Part shown: one piece after another, positions 1 to 8,792 of the stretch
Position numbering within the stretch: the first letter of the stretch is position 1
How the letters are laid out: each line of letters begins with the position of its first letter
DNA from: Marine Group I thaumarchaeote
Lineage (GTDB): Archaea; Thermoproteota; Nitrososphaeria; Nitrososphaerales; Nitrosopumilaceae
NCBI GenBank assembly: GCA_013390745.1
Contig: JACASX010000002.1
Coordinates: forward strand, 1-64,000
Reading direction: 5' to 3'
DNA: 64,000 nucleotides
Translations under genes and position numbers: made by a program
The notes under the pieces: generated by a model
Seen by the model: only the letters and a program-made list of their open reading frames with translations
What the model was told of the DNA's origin: nothing
The model's database searches: none

Positions 1-507
1 AAAAGAAAAGTGATTCTGGTGAGGGTTGAAGAAGAATATGCTTCCTATTCATCTAAAAAAAGACCTGCAATACCCATTATCAAAGAAATAATCAAAAATT
101 TTTATGATGAAGAGATCGTTGTAATGGCACGGTATACATCTCAAGCAAGACATTTAGAACAAACTTTTGGCAAAAAAATCAGAGTGTTAAACAAGGTTAT
201 TGATAGTAAAATATTGTTGGAAAATACTGATGTTTTCATTGGATCCGGTGGAACAATGACTGCCGAATCTGCACTACTTGGTACTCCGACAATTTCGTAT
301 GATGCTGTTCCAAATATTATAGAGGCCTATCTTGTCAGGAAAAAATTGGTAATAAGGAAAACAAATCCTAAACAGATAGTAATATCAATTAGGAAGATTT
401 TTGGGTCCAAAAATTTAGAAATAAAAAAGAAATCTAAAAAGATGCTAGATTCTATGGAAGATCCTTATCCTATCCTTGTAAAAACAATGAAATCTATGTT
501 GAAGTAA
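1..507 (+). CDS. DUF354-like GT-B fold protein, C-terminal part (5' end outside window)
   Basis: The reading frame is open to the first base of the window, so this is the C-terminal ~168 residues of a longer protein. It carries a GSGGTMTAESALLGTP segment, the glycine-rich loop typical of the nucleotide-sugar site in DUF354 and UDP-GlcNAc 2-epimerase or MurG-like GT-B proteins. The basic C-terminal tail has no membrane segment. Family membership suggests a role in surface glycan synthesis, but the substrate cannot be inferred from this fragment. The TAA stop overlaps the TATA-like box of the downstream tRNA gene. A distant glycosyltransferase is the alternative reading. Confidence 0.65.
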   Translation, partial: KRKVILVRVEEEYASYSSKKRPAIPIIKEIIKNFYDEEIVVMARYTSQARHLEQTFGKKIRVLNKVIDSKILLENTDVFIGSGGTMTAESALLGTPTISYDAVPNIIEAYLVRKKLVIRKTNPKQIVISIRKIFGSKNLEIKKKSKKMLDSMEDPYPILVKTMKSMLK

Positions 508-515
508 TATTATAA
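505..515 (+). promoter_or_regulatory. TATA-like box A of tRNA-Gln
   Basis: The AT-rich element TAATATTATAA lies about 25-35 nt before the first base of the tRNA, the usual archaeal box A distance. It overlaps the stop codon of the preceding gene. Confidence 0.5.
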
Positions 516-539
516 GGGGATAGAAAAAAAATGTACTGA

Positions 540-611
540 AGCCCGGTAGTGTAGTGGCAAGCATAGGGGCCCTTGGAGCCTTTGACCTCGGTTCGAGTCC
601 GGGCCGGGCTA
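540..611 (+). tRNA. tRNA-Gln (anticodon TTG)
   Basis: A full cloverleaf can be drawn. The acceptor stem AGCCCGG pairs with CCGGGCT, followed by discriminator A. The D-arm loop is AGTGGCAA. The anticodon stem GGGGC/GCCTT encloses the loop CCTTGGA, and the T-arm is CTCGG-TTCGAGT-CCGGG. The anticodon reads TTG (573-575), and the A1-U72 first pair fits glutamine tRNAs. The base before the anticodon is C where U33 is nearly universal. There is no intron, and CCA is not encoded. A one-base shift of the loop breaks the anticodon stem, so Gln is preferred. Confidence 0.82.
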
Positions 612-619
612 CTATTTTT

Positions 620-1390
620 TTAAAAATCCATTTTAGTTAACAATTTTGTTGCGATGACAAAAAGAATGGATGCGAGAACTAACAAAACTACCATTTCTAA
701 AATAACAAACTCTGTAATGGTGCCAAAAATTCCAGCCCTAATTATATCGACAAGATATGTAAGTGGATTCAGATAAAATATAGTTGCAAGAGGTTGTGGA
801 GCGCCAGCGGCAGGATAAAAAGCTGTACTTACAAAAGCAAAGAAAATAAAAACCGTGTTAATAATTACGTTAAAGCCCTCGCTTGAACGCAGTCTTGCGG
901 ATATGATTGAAGCAATAGAACCAAATAATATTGCACCAACTATTGAGCTAAAAACTATGAGTGGAATTGTCACTAAACTAAATTCTACTGATTGGAAAAA
1001 TACTGGATAACCAACTGCCGCGATTAACGCTGCACTAACTAGACCTACTATTGCAATAGTAGTGATATTGCTAAGAATGTAGTTTGATCTTGTAAATGGA
1101 CCTGACATTATTTGTTCAAACATTCCGTGTCGTCTATCATTCCAAATTATAATTCCAGAAATGAGTGTACTATTCATAATGTTAAAACCAATCATCCCAG
1201 AAGCTAAGAATGCTGGATAGCTTAGATTCTTGGTTCCAAAAGGTACTTCATCTATCAGTGCACTGTACGCAAAACCAGCTACAAAAATCCAAATCAGGGG
1301 AAAAATTACCTGCCAGATTAAGAAACCTGGATTCACTGAGATGGTAATATTTCTATTAACTAATCTGATTATCGGATGTATTAGAATCAC
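620..1390 (-). CDS. ABC-2 type transporter permease
   Basis: This 256-residue integral membrane protein has about six hydrophobic segments and the layout of ABC-2 (DrrB/NodJ-like) permeases. A cytoplasmic N-terminus is followed by paired helices and the loop NDRRHGMFEQIMSGPFTRS, which corresponds to the coupling region that docks on the ATPase. It would form the membrane half of an exporter with the ATPase encoded just upstream; the two reading frames overlap by 35 nt. The substrate (lipid, drug or polysaccharide) is not evident. The 3' end converges on the tRNA-Gln gene, with 8 nt between them. Confidence 0.88.
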   Translation of the reverse strand: MILIHPIIRLVNRNITISVNPGFLIWQVIFPLIWIFVAGFAYSALIDEVPFGTKNLSYPAFLASGMIGFNIMNSTLISGIIIWNDRRHGMFEQIMSGPFTRSNYILSNITTIAIVGLVSAALIAAVGYPVFFQSVEFSLVTIPLIVFSSIVGAILFGSIASIISARLRSSEGFNVIINTVFIFFAFVSTAFYPAAGAPQPLATIFYLNPLTYLVDIIRAGIFGTITEFVILEMVVLLVLASILFVIATKLLTKMDF

Positions 1391-2309
1391 CTACAACTTT
1401 GAGAAATACTTCTTCAAGATTTGTTGGTATTGCCGACAAATCATCTATAGCTATATTGTTTTGATTTAAAATTTTTAAAATACTCATTAAAACAACTTCA
1501 GAATCAGTAGAATGTATTGTAATTGTTGCCCCCGTATTAAACTCAATTTTACAATCCTGAATATCTTCTAAAAGATTTCCTAATGCTTCAGTGTTAGATG
1601 AAACGTGAATTTTGATTGTTTTTTTACGGCCAAATCTTTTTTTAAGTTCGTTTGGGGAATCAACAGTAATTATTTTGCCTTTGTTAATAATTGCAATATT
1701 ATCACAGAGATATTCTGCCTCGGTTAATACATGTGTGGTATAAAATATTGTTAGGTTTTTTTCCTTTACTTTATTTTTTAAAAAATCTAGTAATTGTCGT
1801 CTAGCAGTTGGATCCAGTCCAACAGTAGGTTCGTCTAAGAACAACAAATCCATATCATGCATAAATTCACGTGCAACCTGGACTCGCCTTCTCTGACCAA
1901 TGGAAAGATCCTCATTTCTTTTCTTTCTAATTTCAACTAGATTAAAGGCGGTAAGAAGTTCTTCTGTTCTATCCATTCTAGTTTTTTTGTCAAGGTCCCA
2001 CATCATTCCATATTTTTCCAGAGATTTTTCTACTGAGAGTGTAGGTTCATAACTTGGTTGCTGTAAAACTACGCCAATTTTTTTTCTTATACTTAATGGT
2101 TCCTTTACAGCATCAATTTCTAGAACTGAAATTTTGCCACTGGTTGGCTGGATCAATGTGGTTAACAGTTTAATCACAGTTGATTTTCCTGCTCCATTTG
2201 GTCCTAGAAAACCAAAAATTTGTCCATCATCGATGTCAAGATCTATACCGTCTACAGCATTTATTTCATCATATGATTTGAAAAGCGATCGGGCAAAAAT
2301 AGATTTCAT
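1356..2309 (-). CDS. ABC transporter ATP-binding protein
   Basis: This is the nucleotide-binding subunit (317 aa) of an ABC-2 exporter. The Walker A motif GPNGAGKST is at about residues 36-44, the Q-loop at LQQPSY (about 83), the signature LSIGQ at 135-139, Walker B LLFLDEP at 155-161, and the H-loop is in TTHVL. A C-terminal domain of ~90 residues follows, as in DrrA-like proteins. The frame is open 42 codons further upstream, but that part would overlap the divergent RPA gene and looks non-coding. The ATG at 2309 lies about 27 nt from a TATA-like stretch (~2331-2343), which favours a leaderless start there. It is co-transcribed with the permease. Confidence 0.9.
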   Translation of the reverse strand: MKSIFARSLFKSYDEINAVDGIDLDIDDGQIFGFLGPNGAGKSTVIKLLTTLIQPTSGKISVLEIDAVKEPLSIRKKIGVVLQQPSYEPTLSVEKSLEKYGMMWDLDKKTRMDRTEELLTAFNLVEIRKKRNEDLSIGQRRRVQVAREFMHDMDLLFLDEPTVGLDPTARRQLLDFLKNKVKEKNLTIFYTTHVLTEAEYLCDNIAIINKGKIITVDSPNELKKRFGRKKTIKIHVSSNTEALGNLLEDIQDCKIEFNTGATITIHSTDSEVVLMSILKILNQNNIAIDDLSAIPTNLEEVFLKVVGDSNTSDNQIS

Positions 2310-2330
2310 GTTTCTTGAAATCCTAGACTC

Positions 2331-2343
2331 CTTAAATGTTAAT
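2331..2343. promoter_or_regulatory. Shared AT-rich promoter element between ABC ATPase and RPA genes
   Basis: The sequence CTTAAATGTTAAT sits about 27 nt before the ATG of the leftward ABC ATPase gene and about 40 nt before the proposed TTG start of the rightward RPA gene. It is a plausible TATA element in either direction. This is inferred from position and composition only. Confidence 0.35.
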
Positions 2344-2376
2344 AAGAGCCAAAAAGAAGAAATTGAAGGGAGCAAC

Positions 2377-3771
2377 TTGTCAGAGTTTGAAGAATTATTA
2401 AAAAAGATACAGGAGCAAAAACCTGAATTAACCAAACAAGATATTGACGATAGAATTAAACAGAAAATCGAAAAGATAGGTCCAGGTTATTTGACAGATG
2501 AAGGAGCTCTTTTTCTTATTGCGAAGGATTTAGGGATATCATTAAAGCAGACTTTGAAAACTGAAATGAGTTTAAAGGATATTTACGTAGGTGCTAAGGA
2601 CGTATCAATTGAAAGTAGGGTTCTCAACATTTCACCCACAAAGCAATTTTCTAGAAAAGATGGTTCTCCTTTCCTACTTAGAACTATGACTGTTTATGAT
2701 AATGATTCGACGGTAAGTGTCAAGCTTTGGGATGAAAAAGCTAACCTGCCAGGAATTGAAGAACTGAAACCTGGTGATTTGATAAAAATAATCAAGGCGT
2801 ATATCAAATCGGATCTTAATGGTAGTCCAACGATAAATGTTGGTTCGGGATCTAATATCGAGTCAACCAATAAAGAAAGTAAAATTCGCGCAGTTGATGA
2901 ACTGACTATTGATGTCAGTGAGGTTAAGGAAAATCAAAGTAATCTGGTTGTTTCGGGTAAAATAGATGGTAGTATAACTACACTAGAATTTACTAACCGA
3001 CGGGGCGAACCAGGAAAAGGACTTAAAATGAGATTAAAAGGAAATGATGATGCCACAAAAGGAGTCGTCATATGGGGAAAAGATGAATCGTTTTTGCCTA
3101 AAGTTATTCCCCAGAATGCAAAAGTTAGGCTCTTGGGTGTTAGAACAAAGATAGGAAACCAAGGTCTTGAAATTCATGGAAATGAGGCAACACTGATTGA
3201 AATTGAGGGAGGAAAAGAATCAGAGCCTGTTATTGTACGTATTGCTACAATGAAAAGAAATGATGGAGGAAAAACTGTTGCAATGGGTATAGACAATAAG
3301 AAAAACATGGTGTATTTGACTGACTCTTCAAATATGCTAGATTCTATTAGTGCTGGAGATGTTATAGAATGCATGCCAGCACAAGTTTTTGGTAATGCTG
3401 TAACGATAAACAATAATTCGTTTGTAAGAAAAATTGATGATGAGAGCATACCACAGTTATCCAGTCTGAGAACAAAAATCTCCGAGATTAAATCTGGAAA
3501 TAATTACTGTATTGAAGCCATAATTTTGAAAGAACCAGAAAAGCGGGAGGTACAAACAAAAACTGGAGAAACAATCTTACTATCAGAAATGTTTGTTGAA
3601 GATGATAGTGGTCAGATTTGGATTAAGGGATGGAGAAAGCAAGCTATTCTTTTAGATGGCCTTTCTAGCGGCGAAATAATTTCTGTGACTGCTGTTAACG
3701 CAAAAGCTGGACTTGAAGGAAGAACAGAATTGTTTTTAACTCCATTTTCAGCTGTTGCAGAAAAGAACTAG
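2377..3771 (+). CDS. rpa: Replication protein A (OB-fold ssDNA-binding protein)
   Basis: This ~464-residue protein is built from successive OB folds, for example the VSIESRVLNIS...VKLWDE module around residues 70-130. At least two more beta-rich modules follow, matching archaeal RPA/replication factor A, which coats single-stranded DNA in replication and repair. The short helical N-terminus begins SEFEELLKKI. I place the start at a TTG (2377) preceded by a GAAGGGA ribosome site. An in-frame ATG at 2308 would overlap the divergent ABC gene by 2 nt and remove its promoter. No zinc finger is visible. The end overlaps the convergent Lhr gene by 4 nt. Confidence 0.82.
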   Translation: MSEFEELLKKIQEQKPELTKQDIDDRIKQKIEKIGPGYLTDEGALFLIAKDLGISLKQTLKTEMSLKDIYVGAKDVSIESRVLNISPTKQFSRKDGSPFLLRTMTVYDNDSTVSVKLWDEKANLPGIEELKPGDLIKIIKAYIKSDLNGSPTINVGSGSNIESTNKESKIRAVDELTIDVSEVKENQSNLVVSGKIDGSITTLEFTNRRGEPGKGLKMRLKGNDDATKGVVIWGKDESFLPKVIPQNAKVRLLGVRTKIGNQGLEIHGNEATLIEIEGGKESEPVIVRIATMKRNDGGKTVAMGIDNKKNMVYLTDSSNMLDSISAGDVIECMPAQVFGNAVTINNNSFVRKIDDESIPQLSSLRTKISEIKSGNNYCIEAIILKEPEKREVQTKTGETILLSEMFVEDDSGQIWIKGWRKQAILLDGLSSGEIISVTAVNAKAGLEGRTELFLTPFSAVAEKN

Positions 3772-6518
3772 TCCCAAAAACCTCTTGTCATTACATACTG
3801 CCTTTCGGCTTCGTAAATTTGTTTATACATAAGCTCTTGGTCAATCATATTTCGTAAAATCCTTGCGCCGGTATCAGCACCAACACCATAACCAGATAAT
3901 ACGATTATAGCATTTTTACCAAAAGTTTCAACCAACGAGGCAACTTTCCAAGCTCGCTTAAACCTTTGATTTTCTTCGGCTGAAAGTTTTTTTCCACTAT
4001 GTTTTTTCTGAATGATTTTAACCAAATCATAATCTGAATAAAATGTGGTTGTAATTTGCCTGCTTTTGCAATATTTACAACTAAGATTTTTCTTTACTTC
4101 TTCCGTAATAATGGCTAGTTGCCATTTGCCACAACGAGCACAAATTAATCGATGTTTGGTTTTAAACAATCGCTTTTTTACTAAATCAAGAATTGCCTTA
4201 TCAACACTTGCTGGAGATGAATAATATTTTGTGGCGTGATCTAAGAGTGGTTCTGCTAATTTGGAAAACTTGTCAACATCGACCCATTCAATCTGAATTT
4301 TGTTGTTTCTAATTCTGTTCAAAACGGTTTCAGTGGATTTTAGATCAAATTTATCATGGAATAACTCCCTTAATGCTTCCATAACAACAGGTGTGTTTTG
4401 GTACCGCTCATAAATAAAACGGCCAGACTTTCTATCATAAATAGCACCACGACCTACCATTCCAAATTTTTTTGCAACACACCATGTTCTCCAATTAACA
4501 TTATGTGTTCCAACCAAAGATGCGGTTACAACATCGCGAAGAACAAATTCTTCGGTTAAAGCTTCAACAAAGATCTTCTTGCTAATTCTTGCATTAGATT
4601 CCAAAACAATCCTATATGCATCTGATCTTGATTGAACAACGTATCCAAGAGTAGATTCTAGTAGTGAAGAAAGTATAGTTGCCAGAGTTGAATTGATTTT
4701 TGTACCAAAACATGCATGAATAACAATATTACGATCTGTTCTTACAGATTCAATTACAATAGTTTTCTCATCAGGTATGATGTTAAAATCTAGTTCTGGA
4801 ATTATTTTGTTAAGCATTGATAATGAACCATGTCTCACTTTATTTCTAAATAATCCAACTTTTTGTGCAGTATCGTAATCTATGGGAATGTTTTCTCCCT
4901 CCCAGTAAGGCACGTTTTTTGGTGCACCTCTTATTGGTTCAACATTAACTTGCAAAGCTTTTTCGTCAATATTCAGTATTCTCCACTGCATTCCACGTAG
5001 AACAAATATGTTGCCCGCTTCACCATGATCTCCTACAAACCTTTGATCTAAGGATCCTATGATCTTCTTTCCTACTGAATCAAACACTTTAAATTTTAAA
5101 ATATCTGGAATTGTTGAAAGATTCTCAAAATAATACCTAAATGCTTTTCGTGTCCTCCAAAATTTCATTTTTTTTCTGTCAAACGACAAAATATAGATAC
5201 TGTCTAAGATTTCTAGAACACTACAAAATTCATCTAATGTTATATTCCTAAATGGATACGCTTGTTTGATTATTTTATACGCAAAATCAATAGACAATTC
5301 TCCCATCTGCAGTGATAATCCTACTAGGTGGTGAGCCAAAACATCAAGAGATTTGTTATGAATTTTTTGTTCTTCAATAGAACTATTTTTTATTCTATCA
5401 AGGATTGCTTTTGTTTCAAATTCATCATCAGGACTATTTGTGATAATTAGCCCTCTTGCAGAAGAATTTCGAAAATGTTTACTCCTGCCTATTCGTTGCA
5501 TTAATTTTGATACCTGACGTGGTGAGCCATAATGAATTACAAGTTCTACCGAACCAATATCTAATCCTAATTCAAGAGATGATGTGCATACAACTATACC
5601 ACTTGACCCACTCCGAAGTATGCTTTCTGTTTCTTCTCTAACTTGTTTTGATAATGAGCCATGATGTAATTCTATGTTCATCAAAGTCTTTTCTCTTAGT
5701 ACTGAAGCTAAAAATTCAGATTCGCCCCTAGTGTTAGTAAACAAAAGAATTGGAGAGTTTATACCTGATTTTTCAATATATTGAATAATTGAATCGGCTA
5801 CTTCAGAAATTGAGCCTTTCACAAATTTGACTTCAACATCATATTTCCTCATTGATTTATCCTGAATTATCTTACATGGCTTCTTTGTTCCAACGAGAAA
5901 ATGTCCAGCATCCTCAACATTTCCAATGGTAGCTGATAAGCCAGTTCGGATGATTTTTTGGTTTGAGTTAAGCTGTAACCTTTCCAGGCTTATTGAGAGT
6001 TGAGAACCTCTTTCACTTGACAAAAGCTCATGTACTTCATCAATTATGACTCGTTCCAATTCAGAAAGTGCAGTTAACATTTTCTGCTGGGTAAGAAGGA
6101 TAACAAGCGTTTCTGGTGTTGTAATTAATACATCAGGTGGTGAGTCTGAGATTTTTTTTCTAAGTGATTGAGGTGTATCGCCATGTCTAACTTGAATTGT
6201 TAGACCATCTAATTCAGCATATTTGGTTATTCGTCGAAAAACATCACGGTTAAGTGCTCTTAACGGTGTAATGTAAAGCACCTTGATCATTCCCTGCTTT
6301 TTTGTTTCCTTTACCTGTGAAAAGGTAGGAATTACGACGCATTCTGTTTTACCGGAACCGGTTGGTGCTATAACCAATGAATCAATTTTTTGACAAATTA
6401 TTGGTAGTGCTCTTTTCTGTATATCCGTTAACTGTTCGAATCCTAATGAGTGAAATTTTTCTTCTAGAAAAGCTTCAGGAGGATGACTCTTCAATATTTT
6501 TTGTTCTAACTCGCTCAT
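3768..6518 (-). CDS. lhr: Lhr-type superfamily 2 DNA helicase
   Basis: A protein of about 916 aa. The first ~420 residues hold two RecA domains with motif I APTGSGKTE, motif II DEVHE, motif III GLSATIG and motif VI QRIGRSKH. A winged-helix and Lhr-core region follows (FVGDHGEAGNIFVLRG), then a C-terminal zinc-ribbon-like CARCGKW...CKYCKS. Lhr proteins are 3'-5' helicases that act in DNA repair and replication-coupled processes. I use the ATG at 6518 (MSELEQK); another in-frame ATG is 12 nt upstream. The 5' end overlaps a membrane microprotein gene read in another frame. Confidence 0.87.
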   Translation of the reverse strand: MSELEQKILKSHPPEAFLEEKFHSLGFEQLTDIQKRALPIICQKIDSLVIAPTGSGKTECVVIPTFSQVKETKKQGMIKVLYITPLRALNRDVFRRITKYAELDGLTIQVRHGDTPQSLRKKISDSPPDVLITTPETLVILLTQQKMLTALSELERVIIDEVHELLSSERGSQLSISLERLQLNSNQKIIRTGLSATIGNVEDAGHFLVGTKKPCKIIQDKSMRKYDVEVKFVKGSISEVADSIIQYIEKSGINSPILLFTNTRGESEFLASVLREKTLMNIELHHGSLSKQVREETESILRSGSSGIVVCTSSLELGLDIGSVELVIHYGSPRQVSKLMQRIGRSKHFRNSSARGLIITNSPDDEFETKAILDRIKNSSIEEQKIHNKSLDVLAHHLVGLSLQMGELSIDFAYKIIKQAYPFRNITLDEFCSVLEILDSIYILSFDRKKMKFWRTRKAFRYYFENLSTIPDILKFKVFDSVGKKIIGSLDQRFVGDHGEAGNIFVLRGMQWRILNIDEKALQVNVEPIRGAPKNVPYWEGENIPIDYDTAQKVGLFRNKVRHGSLSMLNKIIPELDFNIIPDEKTIVIESVRTDRNIVIHACFGTKINSTLATILSSLLESTLGYVVQSRSDAYRIVLESNARISKKIFVEALTEEFVLRDVVTASLVGTHNVNWRTWCVAKKFGMVGRGAIYDRKSGRFIYERYQNTPVVMEALRELFHDKFDLKSTETVLNRIRNNKIQIEWVDVDKFSKLAEPLLDHATKYYSSPASVDKAILDLVKKRLFKTKHRLICARCGKWQLAIITEEVKKNLSCKYCKSRQITTTFYSDYDLVKIIQKKHSGKKLSAEENQRFKRAWKVASLVETFGKNAIIVLSGYGVGADTGARILRNMIDQELMYKQIYEAERQYVMTRGFWD

Positions 6519-6594
6519 AAACCATCGCACCTATAATCCCTGCAGCAAATAAAATAATTCCAATAATAGGAATGTAATCAAAAAATCCTGCCAT
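6475..6594 (-). CDS. Small single-span membrane protein overlapping lhr start
   Basis: A 39-codon frame encodes MAGFFDYIPIIGIILFAAGI, then IGAMVYERVRTKN and an acidic/serine tail. It contains one clear hydrophobic helix (residues ~8-26) followed by positive charges, a standard small membrane protein layout. Its last 44 nt overlap the first codons of lhr in another frame, implying translational coupling. It lies in the short gap between radB and lhr. There is no recognised family; the helix-plus-charge pattern supports coding, but chance cannot be excluded. Confidence 0.45.
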   Translation of the reverse strand: MAGFFDYIPIIGIILFAAGIIGAMVYERVRTKNIEESSS

Positions 6595-6626
6595 TGAATA
6601 CACACGTTCCTAGGATATTAAATAGA

Positions 6627-7277
6627 TTAAGATTGATCAGTAAGGCCTTTCGATGTTATAGTATATTGAAATTGTTTATTTGCAAAGGGAGAAATGGCTT
6701 GGCATGAATATCCATTGTTATTTTTTGAAAGTTTAATTTTAGTATGTATGTACATGCTGATTGATTCTTCCAAGTTTTCCTTTTCATGTTTGTTAACAGT
6801 TCTAACAATGTTAGTAACAATTATAGGAATTTTGCTGTCAATGGCAATGCCTGATAAAGTATGCATATATTTCATAAAGGAAATATATTTTTCAAGAGAC
6901 TGTTCTTTTTTTGAATACTCAAATGAGAAAAGATCCGTTACGCTATCAACTATAATCAAAGAATATCTCTCGGGCGATGTTTTTGATAAACAATTAATCT
7001 GTTGTGCGGTGTTGGTAATACGATTTACCTTGATTTTATCAAGTAATGATGAGTTGATTTTCTGTAATTGCATCATTTCAACAAGTCTTTCAGGTCTAAA
7101 CTCACCAGTTGTATCTTGGAAAAGAATCTCTTTTCCATTATGTAAAGCATTAACGCAGATTTGGAATATCAACTGCGTTTTTCCCGTAGCGCTTTGTCCA
7201 GAAACACTAGTAATTAATCCATCTTTAATACCACCGCCAAGAAATTTATCAAGTTCTTTTAATCCTGTTTTAATCAT
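6627..7277 (-). CDS. radB: RadB-like RecA-family ATPase
   Basis: A 216-residue single-domain RecA/RadA-type protein. It has Walker A GQSATGKT at residues 27-34 and Walker B YSLIIVDS at about 105-112, preceded by the family opening TGLKELDKFLGGG. It lacks the N-terminal helix-hairpin-helix domain of RadA, as RadB does. RadB proteins assist RadA in homologous recombination. The gene lies upstream of lhr on the same strand and divergent from the Sm-like gene. A KaiC-like RecA ATPase is the alternative, but the short length and the opening favour RadB. Confidence 0.8.
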   Translation of the reverse strand: MIKTGLKELDKFLGGGIKDGLITSVSGQSATGKTQLIFQICVNALHNGKEILFQDTTGEFRPERLVEMMQLQKINSSLLDKIKVNRITNTAQQINCLSKTSPERYSLIIVDSVTDLFSFEYSKKEQSLEKYISFMKYMHTLSGIAIDSKIPIIVTNIVRTVNKHEKENLEESISMYIHTKIKLSKNNNGYSCQAISPFANKQFQYTITSKGLTDQS

Positions 7278-7378
7278 GTCTTTGTTTACACTAAAAAACT
7301 AAAGAGATTTTCCTAAATAATCGATAGGCAAGGCTTTAATTATAGTAACCAAAGAAAATTGCAATAAGTGGATAACAA

Positions 7379-7621
7379 GTGTCACAAACAACTGCAAAAA
7401 GACCGTTAACAACCTTACAAAAAAACACAAACAAAAGCGTTATTGTTAGATTGAAAAATGATGTTGAATACAAAGGTAAGATAGATAATGTTGATTCTTA
7501 TATGAATTTGATAATGTCTGATGCAGAAGAGCTAAATGACGGAAAAATCGTTGAAAAGTATGGGAAAATAATTTTGCGGGGAAATAACGTACTCTTTATC
7601 AAATTAGAAAACGAACTTTAA
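7379..7621 (+). CDS. Sm-like (LSm) RNA-binding protein
   Basis: An 80-residue protein with both Sm motifs. Sm1 is SVIVRLKNDVEYKGKIDNVD around residues 19-38, with MNLIMSDAEE, and Sm2 is IILRGNNVLFI near residue 65. Archaeal Sm proteins form hexa- or heptameric rings that bind U-rich RNA. The GTG start at 7379 is preceded by a TATA-like TTTAATTATA about 40 nt upstream. metK begins 13 nt after its stop, so the two are probably co-transcribed. Confidence 0.9.
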   Translation: MSQTTAKRPLTTLQKNTNKSVIVRLKNDVEYKGKIDNVDSYMNLIMSDAEELNDGKIVEKYGKIILRGNNVLFIKLENEL

Positions 7622-7634
7622 ACTATAATTACAA

Positions 7635-8792
7635 ATGTCAAAAACCTATATTTTCACATCAGAGTCCGTAACTGAAGGTCATCCAGATAAGGTGTCTGAC
7701 CACATTTCTGATGCAATACTGGACGAATTTCTTAGGCAGGATCCAGATTCAAGGGTGGCGGTTGAGACGCTTGTAACAGCAAATTTTGTTGTAGTTTCTG
7801 GCGAAGTTACATCAAAAGGAAAGTTTGACGTTGAAAAAGTTGTGAGAGATACTATTGCGGAAATTGGTTACGACGACGACGCATTGAAGTTTGATGCAAA
7901 AACTTGTGAAGTTATTGTAAAGATACACCTACAGAGTTCCGATATTTCTCAAGGAGTAACAGCAACAACAGGAAAGGAACAGGGAGCAGGAGACCAAGGC
8001 TTGATGTTTGGATACGCTACAAACGAAACTGGTGAGCTAATGCCCTTGCCAATATCACTGGCTCATAAATTGACAAAAAAACTTGCTGATGTTAGAAAAT
8101 CAAAAGAATTGACATGGGTTAGGCCTGATGGTAAGTCTCAAGTTTCTGTTATGTATGTAGATGACAAACCGCAAAGAATTGAAACTGTTGTAATTTCAAT
8201 TCAATCTGATCCTAAAATATCAAATGAAGAAATTAGAAAGCAGATTATTGATAAAGTGATAAAACCTGTTTGTGGAAATTGGTGGCACGAGAATATTAAA
8301 ATGTATATAAATCCAACCGGAAAATTTGAATTTGGCGGGCCAGCTGCTGACACAGGACTTACCGGTCGAAAAATAATCGTTGATTCTTACGGTGGAATGG
8401 GAAGACATGGTGGTGGTGCATTTTCGGGAAAGGACCCATCAAAGGTAGATAGATCAGCATGCTACATGTGCAGATACGTTGCAAAAAATCTTGTGGCGGC
8501 GGGTCTTGCAGATAGATGTGAGATACAGATTGCATATTCCATTGGAGTTTGCCAGCCGTTGTCATTGATGGTTAACACATTTGAAACAAACAAAATACCT
8601 GAAGAGAAGATTGAGAAAATTCTAAACTCGCACTTTGACATGAAACCAGCCTCAATAGTTTCCCATCTAAAACTAAAGAGACCGATTTACAAAAAAACTG
8701 CAGGTTATGGTCACTTTGGTAGAAACGAGCCAGAATTTACTTGGGAAAAGACTGACAAAGCCGAAGATCTAAGAAAGGCGGCTGGACTGTAA
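7635..8792 (+). CDS. metK: S-adenosylmethionine synthetase, bacterial/eukaryal type
   Basis: A 385-aa enzyme that makes SAM from methionine and ATP. It is the classical MetK family rather than the divergent archaeal MAT. It shows the opening [13 protein letters not shown], the hexapeptide GAGDQG (~residue 118) and the glycine-rich [10 protein letters not shown] (~257), followed by SKVDRSA. All three MetK domains are present at normal length. The product supplies the corrin methyltransferases and radical SAM enzymes encoded elsewhere in the window. The 3' end overlaps the convergent epimerase-like gene by 24 nt. Confidence 0.96.
   Translation: MSKTYIFTSESVTEGHPDKVSDHISDAILDEFLRQDPDSRVAVETLVTANFVVVSGEVTSKGKFDVEKVVRDTIAEIGYDDDALKFDAKTCEVIVKIHLQSSDISQGVTATTGKEQGAGDQGLMFGYATNETGELMPLPISLAHKLTKKLADVRKSKELTWVRPDGKSQVSVMYVDDKPQRIETVVISIQSDPKISNEEIRKQIIDKVIKPVCGNWWHENIKMYINPTGKFEFGGPAADTGLTGRKIIVDSYGGMGRHGGGAFSGKDPSKVDRSACYMCRYVAKNLVAAGLADRCEIQIAYSIGVCQPLSLMVNTFETNKIPEEKIEKILNSHFDMKPASIVSHLKLKRPIYKKTAGYGHFGRNEPEFTWEKTDKAEDLRKAAGL

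Noticed and set aside
2134-2376. N-terminal extension of RPA starting at 2134
   Set aside because: It lies antisense to the Walker A region of the ABC ATPase and has no RPA-like features; a TTG with a ribosome site at 2377 is a better start.
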